From DASPFV01 sp035620975 (GTDB lineage: Bacteria; Acidobacteriota; Vicinamibacteria; Vicinamibacterales; 2-12-FULL-66-21): a stretch of 10,542 nt of DNA. The DNA lies in assembly GCA_035620975.1 (NCBI GenBank), contig DASPFV010000269.1, positions 1-10,542 on the forward strand. The letters are read 5' to 3'. Below are positions 1 to 5,457 of the stretch, one piece after another. The stretch's first letter is position 1. Every line of letters begins with the position of its first letter. The notes beneath the pieces are model-generated. The model was not told where the DNA came from. It worked only from the letters and a program-made list of their open reading frames with translations, and searched no databases. Both the position numbers and the translations under genes were made by a program.

Positions 1-76
1 GAAGGGGAGCGCCGCAGCCGGCGCAGCGAACGGCCTCGGGTGGGGAGTCACGACGGCAGTTCGGGCAGGTCGGCAT
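1..76 (-). CDS. N-terminal fragment of a zinc-ribbon protein (runs off left edge)
   Basis: Reading the minus strand from the ATG at 76-74 gives 25 codons, beginning MPTCPNC and followed by CAGCGAPL. Cysteines at residues 4, 7, 18 and 21 form two CxxC knuckles separated by ten residues, the normal spacing of a small N-terminal zinc ribbon. In acidobacteria such ribbons often start longer proteins: Ser/Thr kinases, nucleotide cyclases, or membrane proteins with TPR or FHA parts. Which kind this is cannot be told, because the gene leaves the window after the ribbon. No strong Shine-Dalgarno precedes the ATG, and a TTG two codons upstream is possible. A -10-like GATAAT lies about 40 bp upstream. 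The fragment is short, so the call rests on the cysteine pattern and the position of the ATG. Confidence 0.62.
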   Translation of the reverse strand, partial: MPTCPNCRRDSPPEAVRCAGCGAPL

Positions 77-115
77 CTGCAATGGACGCTCGCAGCAGGT
101 CCACCAGAGGTCAGG

Positions 116-121
116 ATTATC
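116..121 (-). promoter_or_regulatory. Candidate -10 element for the zinc-ribbon gene
   Basis: The minus strand reads GATAAT, five of six matches to TATAAT, 39 bp upstream of the ATG at 76. It is an AT-rich island in GC-rich DNA. No good -35 hexamer is seen at 16-18 bp, so this is a weak candidate only. Confidence 0.3.
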
Positions 122-150
122 CCTCTTTCAACCGTCGGGAGGAAGGCGAA

Positions 151-164
151 GGGCCAGGGGCCAG
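151..164. repeat. Tandem heptamer doublet GGGCCAG x2
   Basis: Two exact adjacent copies of GGGCCAG occupy 151-157 and 158-164 in the 178-bp stretch between the zinc-ribbon gene and the secreted protein gene. The unit has the same 7-bp length and GG-start as the GGTTCAA/GGCTCGA units at 5073-5148. It may belong to the same dispersed repeat family, but two copies alone could be chance. Confidence 0.45.
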
Positions 165-225
165 GAGAACGCAGACCCTCCCGGATCGCGGGGAGGACTC
201 GCGTTCTACCCGTGCCGACGACCTG

Positions 226-244
226 GAGCTCCGCACGGGAGCTC
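226..244 (-). terminator. Hairpin just past the secreted protein gene
   Basis: GAGCTCC and GGAGCTC pair perfectly over 7 bp around a 5-nt loop. The hairpin starts 10 bp beyond the stop codon of the 255-944 gene. No U-run follows in the minus direction, so it does not fit a standard intrinsic terminator. It could instead protect the 3' end or simply be a palindrome-rich spot (GAGCTC is itself a palindrome). Confidence 0.3.
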
Positions 245-254
245 ACCTGGGGCA

Positions 255-944
255 TCAACCGTCGGGATTGAAGTCGCGCGGGTGCTGCGCGGCGTTGGTG
301 TACACGTAGGCCTGCCGGTCCATGTCGTCCGCAATGAGGCCGTAGATGGGGTCGGCGGCGGCGCGCGCGCGCTGGATGAAGGCCCGATACTTCTTCGCGG
401 CGGCCTTCTGCCCCTCGACGTCCTTTACGCGTTCGGACGTCTCGAACACGGCGCGCTGGCGGTGGGCGATGAACACGTACAGGAACGGCGCGAGCGGGCT
501 CGACGCATCGCGTTTGAGGTAATCCTCCGCGTAGGCGGCTTCGGCGGCCGGCCCGTCGGGGCGGCCTTCCCACTCGTGCGCGATCGGAGCGTCCGTCAGG
601 AAGCCCAGCGCGAGCTTGCCGGCGGCCGGGGCGTCGACGACCGCCACGATGGCCCGCTCGAGGGCCCGCTTCTTCGCGTCACTGGCCGCCGACTCGAACC
701 CGGACGCCTTGCTCTCGTAGGCCGACGTGAACGCGGCACGGCGCGTCAGATAGGTGCTCAGGCGGGCCCGCAGCTTCTCGGGCAGCGCGGCGAGGTCGCC
801 CGAGCTGAGGTACGGCGGCGCCGCCTGGAACACCGACCGGTACAATCGGCCGTGCAGATCGACATCCGGGAACGCGGCTGGTGTCTGCGCCACCACGCCC
901 GCGCCGAGAGCAGCGATCGCCGCAGCAGCAATCACGTGACGCAT
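255..944 (-). CDS. Secreted or periplasmic helical protein of unknown function
   Basis: The protein has 229 residues. I chose the ATG at 944 because GGGAGG lies 5 nt upstream; a GTG at 959 would add MAGGR before the signal peptide. Residues 1-19 (MRHVIAAAAIAALGAGVVA, then Q) form a signal peptide with a short charged start and an alanine-rich core. The mature part is rich in Ala, Arg, Lys and Glu and looks mostly helical. Memorable stretches are AHEWEGRPDGPAAEAAYAEDYL (residues 122-143, given here in part: HEWEGRPDGP), SPLAPFLYVFIAHRQRAVFE (149-168) and ADPIYGLIADDMDR (197-210). No catalytic motif or cysteine pair is visible. It starts 29 bp after the MFS stop on the same strand, so the two may share a transcript, although a short repeat sits in the gap. 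I do not recognise the family, and no function is assigned. Confidence 0.8.
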   Translation of the reverse strand: MRHVIAAAAIAALGAGVVAQTPAAFPDVDLHGRLYRSVFQAAPPYLSSGDLAALPEKLRARLSTYLTRRAAFTSAYESKASGFESAASDAKKRALERAIVAVVDAPAAGKLALGFLTDAPIAHEWEGRPDGPAAEAAYAEDYLKRDASSPLAPFLYVFIAHRQRAVFETSERVKDVEGQKAAAKKYRAFIQRARAAADPIYGLIADDMDRQAYVYTNAAQHPRDFNPDG

Positions 945-958
945 CCGACCTCCCGCCA

Positions 959-974
959 CCTGAACCCCTGAACC
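959..974. repeat. Tandem octamer CCTGAACC x2 between MFS and secreted protein genes
   Basis: Two exact copies of CCTGAACC lie at 959-966 and 967-974. On the minus strand they read GGTTCAGG twice, very close to the GGTTCAG and GGTTCAA units of the 5073-5148 array. The last base of the MFS stop codon (974) lies inside the second copy. The pair fills most of the 29-bp gap to the next gene start. Confidence 0.5.
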
Positions 975-2308
975 TATTCAGGCAGCTCCTCGTGCTTCGG
1001 TTCCGGCAGCCAGAAGCTCGAGATCACGCCGCCGAGATAGACGAAGAGGGCGACGGCCGCCGCGGCGTAGGCGAGCTGACGGGCCGGCGCGCCGCCCGGC
1101 ATGATCGTCGCCAGCTGAGGTGTGACCCACGCCGCGTACGTACCTATCATGCGCCCGCCGACGTTGGCGGCAAAGCTCTCGCCGGTTCCGCGGAGGTACG
1201 TCGGGTAGACCCGCGGCAGGTAGTTGCCCCAGAAGCTGAACTGGGCGATGGTGCACAGCCCCGCCGCGAAGATGCCCCATTTCGCCCAGGTCATGCTGCC
1301 ATCAGCGGCAAAAAAGAACACGATCGGCACCACCACCAGGCCGGGCAGCTGGAAGCTCCACAAGAGCAGGCGCCGCGAGAGAATTCGCGCGGCGAGCACC
1401 GCCAGCAGCACGCGGCCGAGCAGCCCGCCGAACTCCTGGTACGACTGGACGGCGCTGACCGCCTGCTGCCGCGCAGCCGGCGGAAGCTCGCGGACTTCTT
1501 CGATGCCCGGCACGATCCGCGGCATGTGCTGGATGGCGCCGAACGCCGCACCGAAGCTGCAGGCGAACATGATCGTGGTGACGATGGTCGTCCGCCGGAA
1601 GCGGGGCGCGAACAGCTCGACGAGGCTCGGGCGCTTCAGGGTGCCGGCCGCCTTCTTCTCCCGCCAGATCGGGGACTCCGGCAGGAACGGCCGGATGACG
1701 ATGAGCGGAACCGCGGGGATGATGCCCGAGATGAGCGTGTAGCGCCACGGTGCGTGGGATCCGTAAATGGCCGGCAGGCTCTCCGCGTACGTCACCGACA
1801 GATAGTAGGCGGCGGTCACCATGATGCCGCCGATCGATCCGAACGCCTGCGTGTAACCAAGCACCCGCTCGCGCTGCTTCGGATCGGAGAACAGCTCGGC
1901 GAGCCAGGCGGTGGCGGCGACGAACTCGACGCACACGCCGACGAAGGTCGTGCACCGCAGTGCGAGCAGCCAGTAGATGTTGGTGGCGTACCCGGCGGCG
2001 AAGGCGGAGAACGCGTACACCAGGATGCTCCAGGTCAGGACGCGGCGGCGTCCGAACCGATCCGTCAGGTAGCCGCCGAGCAGGCCGAAGATGCCGCCGA
2101 AGATCGCGGGCACGAAGAAGAGGCGGCCCACCCAGTTCGCGTATGCCGCCGTGCCAGGCACAGCGCCCACCAGCTCGCCGATCGCCGGGCCCACGATGAG
2201 CGGCAGCATCAGCAGCTCGTACGTGTCGAACGCGAAGCCGATCGCGGCGATCACGCAGATCAGCCATTGGGTCGGGGTCAGACGGAGCGCGGACGGGCTG
2301 GTGTGCAT
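974..2308 (-). CDS. MFS transporter, sugar/organic-acid porter type
   Basis: This 444-residue inner-membrane carrier has about twelve hydrophobic segments, the usual MFS length. Visible signatures are GGYLTDRFGRRRV (residues 78-90), which is the loop 2-3 motif A (GxLxDRxGRR); LPESPIW (209-215) at the end of the N-terminal half, as in sugar and aromatic-acid porters; and YPTYLRGTGES (368-378) in the second half. FAFDTYEL (25-32) in helix 1 is like the acidic helix-1 motif of aromatic acid:H+ symporters. A cytoplasmic loop with basic residues (216-240) divides the halves. Proton-coupled uptake of a small organic molecule is likely; the substrate cannot be read. The ATG at 2308 lacks a clear Shine-Dalgarno. 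The gene diverges from the alcohol dehydrogenase across 39 bp, which suggests a functional link. Confidence 0.9.
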   Translation of the reverse strand: MHTSPSALRLTPTQWLICVIAAIGFAFDTYELLMLPLIVGPAIGELVGAVPGTAAYANWVGRLFFVPAIFGGIFGLLGGYLTDRFGRRRVLTWSILVYAFSAFAAGYATNIYWLLALRCTTFVGVCVEFVAATAWLAELFSDPKQRERVLGYTQAFGSIGGIMVTAAYYLSVTYAESLPAIYGSHAPWRYTLISGIIPAVPLIVIRPFLPESPIWREKKAAGTLKRPSLVELFAPRFRRTTIVTTIMFACSFGAAFGAIQHMPRIVPGIEEVRELPPAARQQAVSAVQSYQEFGGLLGRVLLAVLAARILSRRLLLWSFQLPGLVVVPIVFFFAADGSMTWAKWGIFAAGLCTIAQFSFWGNYLPRVYPTYLRGTGESFAANVGGRMIGTYAAWVTPQLATIMPGGAPARQLAYAAAAVALFVYLGGVISSFWLPEPKHEELPE

Positions 2309-2347
2309 GCGCGTGTTACGTGTGACGGGGTGATAGAGTTTACTTCA
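2309..2347. promoter_or_regulatory. Divergent intergenic region between MFS and alcohol dehydrogenase genes
   Basis: Only 39 bp separate the two start codons, so the promoters must overlap each other or the coding ends. Inside is GTTAC-GT-GTGAC (2315-2326), two GTNAC half-sites 2 bp apart that could be an operator. No convincing -35/-10 pair is seen on either strand, and neither gene has a clear Shine-Dalgarno here. Confidence 0.3.
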
Positions 2348-3520
2348 ATGGTTCCCTTCGATTTCCAGCCCCGGACCCGCGTGGTGTTCGGGCAGCGCGC
2401 GCTGGAACGCGTGGGAACCCTGGCGCGCGGCCTCGGGTTCCGCCGCACCCTGCTCGTGGCGGATGCCGGGGTGGCCGATGCCGGCCACGCCGCGGCTGCC
2501 GCCCGCCTCCTGTCGCAGGCCGGGATGGAGGTATTCCACTTCCGCGACTTCGATCAGAATCCCGACAGCGCGATGGTCGAGGCGGGCCGTGCCCATGCCC
2601 AGCCGCTCGGCGTCGACTCGATCGTGGCGCTCGGCGGCGGCAGCTCCCTCGACTGCGCGAAAGGCATCAACTTTCTCGTCACGAACGGCGGCGCTATGGC
2701 CGACTACCGCGGCTACGGCAAGCCCGCCAGGCCGCTGCTGCCGTCGATCGCCGTGCCGGCGACCGCCGGGACCGGCAGCGAAGCCCAGAGCTACGCGGTC
2801 ATTGCGGACGCCGGCACCCGCATGAAGATGGCCTGCGGCGATCCCTCCGCCGCTCCGGCAATCGCCATCCTCGATCCCGAGCTGACCCTCACCGCGCCGC
2901 AGCACGTGACCGCGATGGCCGGCTTCGACGCCATCGCGCACGCCGTCGAGACATCCGTGACCACCCGGCGCACGCCGCTGTCGGACACCTTTTCGCACAG
3001 GGCCTGGCTGCTGTTGAACGAGGCGTTCGAACGCGTTCTGCTCCACCCGACCGATCTCGAGGCGCGGGCCTCCATGATGATCGGCGCTCACTTCGCCGGA
3101 ATCGCCATCGAACAGTCGATGCTGGGCGCGGCCCATGCGTGTGCCAATCCGCTGACGGCGCGCTGCAACCTGCCGCACGGGCTCGCCCTCGCGATCGTGC
3201 TGCCGCACGTGGTGCGGTGGAACGCGTCGGTGGCGCACGAGCGCTATGCAGCGCTCCTGGGCGCGCCCCGGCGGCGCGCGCGCGACGAGGACGCGGCCGA
3301 GACCCTGGCGCGCCGTCTGGAGGATCTCGCCGCGGCCGGCGGCCTCCGCCTCACGCTCCGCGCGAGCGGCGTCGAGGAAGCGGCGCTGCCCGGGCTCGCC
3401 GAGCTGGCCGCCACGCAGTGGACCGGCACGTTCAACCCGCGGCCCTTCGATGAGGCCGGCGCGCTCGAGATATACCGCCGAGCGTACGGCAACCAGGGAA
3501 CCTTGAACCTTGAACCCTGA
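2348..3520 (+). CDS. Iron-containing (group III) alcohol dehydrogenase
   Basis: The protein has 390 residues, normal for this NAD(P)-dependent family, which interconverts alcohols and aldehydes or ketones in the cytoplasm. The N-terminal Rossmann-like part holds GGGSSLDCAKG (96-106), the dinucleotide-binding turn, and PATAGTGSE (137-145). The C-terminal helical part keeps all four expected metal ligands: D194 and H198 in GFDAIAHAVE, H263 in GAAHA, and H277 in LPHGLA. It should therefore be active. The ATG at 2348 gives the usual start (MVPFDFQPRTRVVFG); the frame stays open 1.4 kb further upstream, antisense to the MFS gene, but that extension has no domain sense. A GTG at 2330 is an alternative. 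The last residues (GTLNLEP) and the stop come from a TTGAACC repeat. Substrate specificity is unknown; maleylacetate reductase and lactaldehyde reductase are relatives. Confidence 0.92.
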   Translation: MVPFDFQPRTRVVFGQRALERVGTLARGLGFRRTLLVADAGVADAGHAAAAARLLSQAGMEVFHFRDFDQNPDSAMVEAGRAHAQPLGVDSIVALGGGSSLDCAKGINFLVTNGGAMADYRGYGKPARPLLPSIAVPATAGTGSEAQSYAVIADAGTRMKMACGDPSAAPAIAILDPELTLTAPQHVTAMAGFDAIAHAVETSVTTRRTPLSDTFSHRAWLLLNEAFERVLLHPTDLEARASMMIGAHFAGIAIEQSMLGAAHACANPLTARCNLPHGLALAIVLPHVVRWNASVAHERYAALLGAPRRRARDEDAAETLARRLEDLAAAGGLRLTLRASGVEEAALPGLAELAATQWTGTFNPRPFDEAGALEIYRRAYGNQGTLNLEP

Positions 3521-3523
3521 AAG
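3497..3523. repeat. Heptamer repeat at the 3' end of the alcohol dehydrogenase gene
   Basis: A partial unit GGAACC (3497-3502) is followed by TTGAACC (3503-3509), TTGAACC (3510-3516) and the variant CTGAAAG (3517-3523). On the minus strand these read GGTTCAA, the same unit as in the 5073-5148 array. The repeat encodes the tail of the dehydrogenase, and its TGA (3518-3520) is the stop codon. It ends 1 bp before the stop codon of the convergent symporter gene. Confidence 0.7.
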
Positions 3524-5059
3524 CTAGTAGCGCGCGAGCGTCTCGGCCGATGGTGGGGGCGTCACCAGCGACACGATGATCATCAGGAGGCAGGAGATCA
3601 GCGTCATGGGGACGACCGGCATGAGTCCGGACCAGGCGAGGGCGCCCGGTACGGCCGCGGTGTACATCACCGCGAACGCCGTCCACAGCGCCACCGCCAG
3701 CGCGCCCCACTTCGTACTGCGCTTCCAGAAGAGCGCCGCCACGAGCAGCGGCGACAGCGCGGCGTACCCGGAGAACGCATACTGCACCGCGAGATCGAAG
3801 ATGCCCTGCGGAGCCCGCAGCGCCACGACGTAGGCGACCACGGTCAGGATCACCACGAACAGCCGGCCGGTCTGAACCTGCACGGCCTCGCCGAACCGTG
3901 CCTTGCCGCCGTAATACGCGAACACGTCCTCGGTGAACATGGTCGAGAGCGCCAGGATCTGCGAGTCGCTCGCCATCACCGCCGCCATGATGCCGGCGCC
4001 GAGCAGGCCGGCGAGCCACAGCGGTGCATACCGCTCGAGCATGATCGGGATCACGTCGTCGCCCGACGCCTGACGGCGAAGGTCGGCGCGGTCCTCGGCG
4101 GGCAGCGAGGCCGGGGCGGCCGCGAGTGCCTGCCGCGCCTGGAGCTTGTCGGCAATCCGCGGCACGTCGTTCATGGCGTTGGCGGCGACGCCCAGGAAGA
4201 CGCACGGCAGCCAGATGGCGAGGATGCAGAGCGGATAGAAGATGACCGTCCGCCGGAACTGCGTCACGCGCCTGGCCGTGAGGCAGAAGATCGTGATGTG
4301 CGGAAAGGCGATGGTCGAGAGCGGGATGAACGTGTAGCTGAAGAAGAACCACGGCGAGACGCGCTCGCGCGTCAGGAGCGGCGCCGTCGCGTCCGAGGCG
4401 AGCAGGGCTTCCATCGCCGTATCGAACCCGCCGATCCCGCGAGAGATCACGATCAACGCGATGGCGCCGAACGACAGGAACAGCACGGTCTGGAACGTGT
4501 TCACCCACGCGGTGCCCCGCATCCCGCCGAAGAACACGTAGCTCATCACCACGAGCGCGACGACGGCGCCTCCCAGCCAGTACGGGACGAGACCGCCGCT
4601 GATGGCGCGGAGCGCCGTCCCGCCGCCCATCACCCCGATGATGATGTAGGGGACGAGCAGCGCCGCCTGGACCGCGAAAATCACCGTGCCGATGTGCCCA
4701 CAGGCCCATCGATCCCGGAACATCTGCACGGGCGTGATGAAGCCGTGCCGCTTTCCGAGCGCCCACATCCTCGTCCCGATGAAGAAGAGCGTGAGCGGGA
4801 TCACGAACGCCGACGAGGACGCCATCAGACCGAACGTGAGCACCCCGTTGGAGAACGCATGTCCGGCCGAGCCGAGGATCGTGAACGCCGTCATGTTCGT
4901 GCCGAACAGCGACAGGAGGAACACCATCGGGCCGAGCGATCGGCCCGCGAGGAAATAGTCCTCCGCGCCCACCAGCCCGGGCGGGCGGTGCCGGAAGGCG
5001 AAAATGCCGATGTACAGGACGACGGCGAGATAGCAGAAAACGATTAGCGTCGGCGGCAA
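3524..5059 (-). CDS. Sodium:solute symporter (SSS family)
   Basis: This 511-residue inner-membrane protein has about 13 hydrophobic segments, right for the SSS family, which drives solute uptake with the Na+ gradient. Family marks are AEDYFLAGRSLGP (32-44) after helix 1, GGMRGTAWVNTFQ (178-190), the loop and helix matching the SSS signature, and MASDSQILALSTMFTEDVF (362-380), which carries the Ser residues expected at the Na2 site. A charged stretch at about 299-335 (DKLQARQALAAAPASLPAED and on) interrupts the loop before that helix and looks longer than usual. The start is a TTG at 5059: no other start codon is in frame, there is no clear Shine-Dalgarno, and the protein begins directly with helix 1 (PPTLIVFCYLAVVLYIGIF). 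The gene follows the DUF3311-like gene, a common pairing, but a repeat array fills the gap. The substrate is unknown. Confidence 0.92.
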   Translation of the reverse strand: MPPTLIVFCYLAVVLYIGIFAFRHRPPGLVGAEDYFLAGRSLGPMVFLLSLFGTNMTAFTILGSAGHAFSNGVLTFGLMASSSAFVIPLTLFFIGTRMWALGKRHGFITPVQMFRDRWACGHIGTVIFAVQAALLVPYIIIGVMGGGTALRAISGGLVPYWLGGAVVALVVMSYVFFGGMRGTAWVNTFQTVLFLSFGAIALIVISRGIGGFDTAMEALLASDATAPLLTRERVSPWFFFSYTFIPLSTIAFPHITIFCLTARRVTQFRRTVIFYPLCILAIWLPCVFLGVAANAMNDVPRIADKLQARQALAAAPASLPAEDRADLRRQASGDDVIPIMLERYAPLWLAGLLGAGIMAAVMASDSQILALSTMFTEDVFAYYGGKARFGEAVQVQTGRLFVVILTVVAYVVALRAPQGIFDLAVQYAFSGYAALSPLLVAALFWKRSTKWGALAVALWTAFAVMYTAAVPGALAWSGLMPVVPMTLISCLLMIIVSLVTPPPSAETLARY

Positions 5060-5072
5060 GGTCAGAAATTCG

Positions 5073-5148
5073 GGCTCAAGGCTCGAGGCTCGAGGCTCAG
5101 GTTGAAGGTTGAAGGTTCAGGGTTGAAGGTTCAAGGTTCAGAGTTCGA
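5073..5148. repeat. Degenerate tandem heptamer array, about 11 units
   Basis: Read on the plus strand the units are GGCTCAA, GGCTCGA, GGCTCGA, GGCTCAG, a 6-bp GTTGAA, GGTTGAA, GGTTCAG, GGTTGAA, GGTTCAA, GGTTCAG and AGTTCGA. The consensus is GGYTSRR. The left third uses GGCTC units and the rest GGTT units, as if two sub-arrays grew separately. The array covers most of the 113 bp between the DUF3311-like stop and the symporter start, beginning 14 bp before the latter. No coding sense is seen. Short heptameric tandem repeats of this style are known from filamentous cyanobacteria (STRR sequences), but I know of no functional role for these. Confidence 0.88.
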
Positions 5149-5172
5149 AGCTGCGGCGCGCGCGGGTGGCGC

Positions 5173-5379
5173 TCAGCGTTCCAGGTGCGACGGCCAGGCG
5201 TGCCGGGTCAGGAGCCACATGAGCGCGGCGGCGGCCAGGCAGTACGCGGCGTGATAAGCCAGCCCGACCGGAAGAAACCCGAAGACCAGCGGGCGTGCGG
5301 TGCGCCAGAACCACAGATCCTGGTGAAGGATGTACAGTCCGATGATGGCCAGTGCGAGCAGGGTGGTCTTGAAACGCAT
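5173..5379 (-). CDS. Small DUF3311-like membrane protein, symporter partner
   Basis: This 68-residue protein has two hydrophobic segments: LLALAIIGLYIL (7-18), then HQDLWFW, and a second helix from about residue 40 (GLAYHAAYCLAAAALMWLL). The pattern HQDxWxW, then PLVFGFLPVGLAYH, then a closing WP is what I associate with DUF3311-type proteins encoded just before SSS symporters. They are thought to be small partner subunits, comparable to YhdT with PanF or YjcH with ActP; direct evidence of a role is thin. The ATG at 5379 is clear and starts a basic MRFK. The ribosome site is poor (only GGAC). Here 113 bp separate it from the symporter, whereas such pairs usually overlap or nearly touch. The family name is from memory; the membrane-protein call is firmer. 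Confidence 0.75.
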   Translation of the reverse strand: MRFKTTLLALAIIGLYILHQDLWFWRTARPLVFGFLPVGLAYHAAYCLAAAALMWLLTRHAWPSHLER

Positions 5380-5396
5380 GGCAGGTCCGAAGCGTC

Positions 5397-5426
5397 TTTA
5401 TCCCACGGCGGGCATCTCACGGGCAA
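5397..5426 (-). promoter_or_regulatory. Candidate sigma-70-like promoter for the DUF3311-symporter unit
   Basis: On the minus strand TTGCCC (5426-5421) and GATAAA (5402-5397) are spaced by 18 bp; each matches the consensus in four of six positions. The predicted start of transcription lies about 10 bp upstream of the ATG at 5379. The -35 overlaps a perfect palindrome. In such GC-rich DNA this is a modest candidate. Confidence 0.35.
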
Positions 5427-5433
5427 GGCCCGT
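5419..5433. promoter_or_regulatory. Perfect inverted repeat ACGGGC-AAG-GCCCGT
   Basis: Six-base arms with a 3-bp centre lie in the middle of the 78-bp divergent region between the DUF3311-like gene and the first receptor. The repeat overlaps the candidate -35 of the former and sits 24 bp before the start codon of the latter. It could be an operator serving both, or a small RNA hairpin in the receptor leader. Confidence 0.35.
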
Positions 5434-5457
5434 TCGATGCCCCCGGAGCGAATCCTG

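Noticed and set aside
40..309. An 89-codon plus-strand frame across the left non-coding stretch
   Set aside because: It is antisense to the zinc-ribbon start and to the end of the secreted protein gene, with biased composition and no motif.
282..971. A 229-codon plus-strand frame opposite the secreted protein gene
   Set aside because: No signal peptide, domain or ribosome site; the minus-strand frame has a signal peptide and a good ribosome site.
881..2347. The alcohol dehydrogenase frame stays open for 1.4 kb upstream, antisense to the MFS gene
   Set aside because: The translation is low-complexity, rich in Arg, Ala, Gly and Asp, and has no domain sense; the antisense MFS protein is clearly real. 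It is an effect of GC-rich codon use.
3432..4766. A 444-codon open frame on the same strand as the symporter but in another frame
   Set aside because: It is Arg/Gly/His-rich, crosses the end of the dehydrogenase gene, and lacks membrane segments; the symporter frame carries all family motifs.
5073..5148. The heptamer array considered as a CRISPR array or replication origin iterons
   Set aside because: Units are 7 bp and directly adjacent, with no spacers, no cas genes, no replication-initiator gene and no AT-rich unwinding region nearby.
5185..5457. Upstream extension of the first receptor frame through the DUF3311-like gene
   Set aside because: The extension would put about 90 polar, Arg-rich residues before a clear signal peptide; the ATG at 5458 has a well-placed GGAG.
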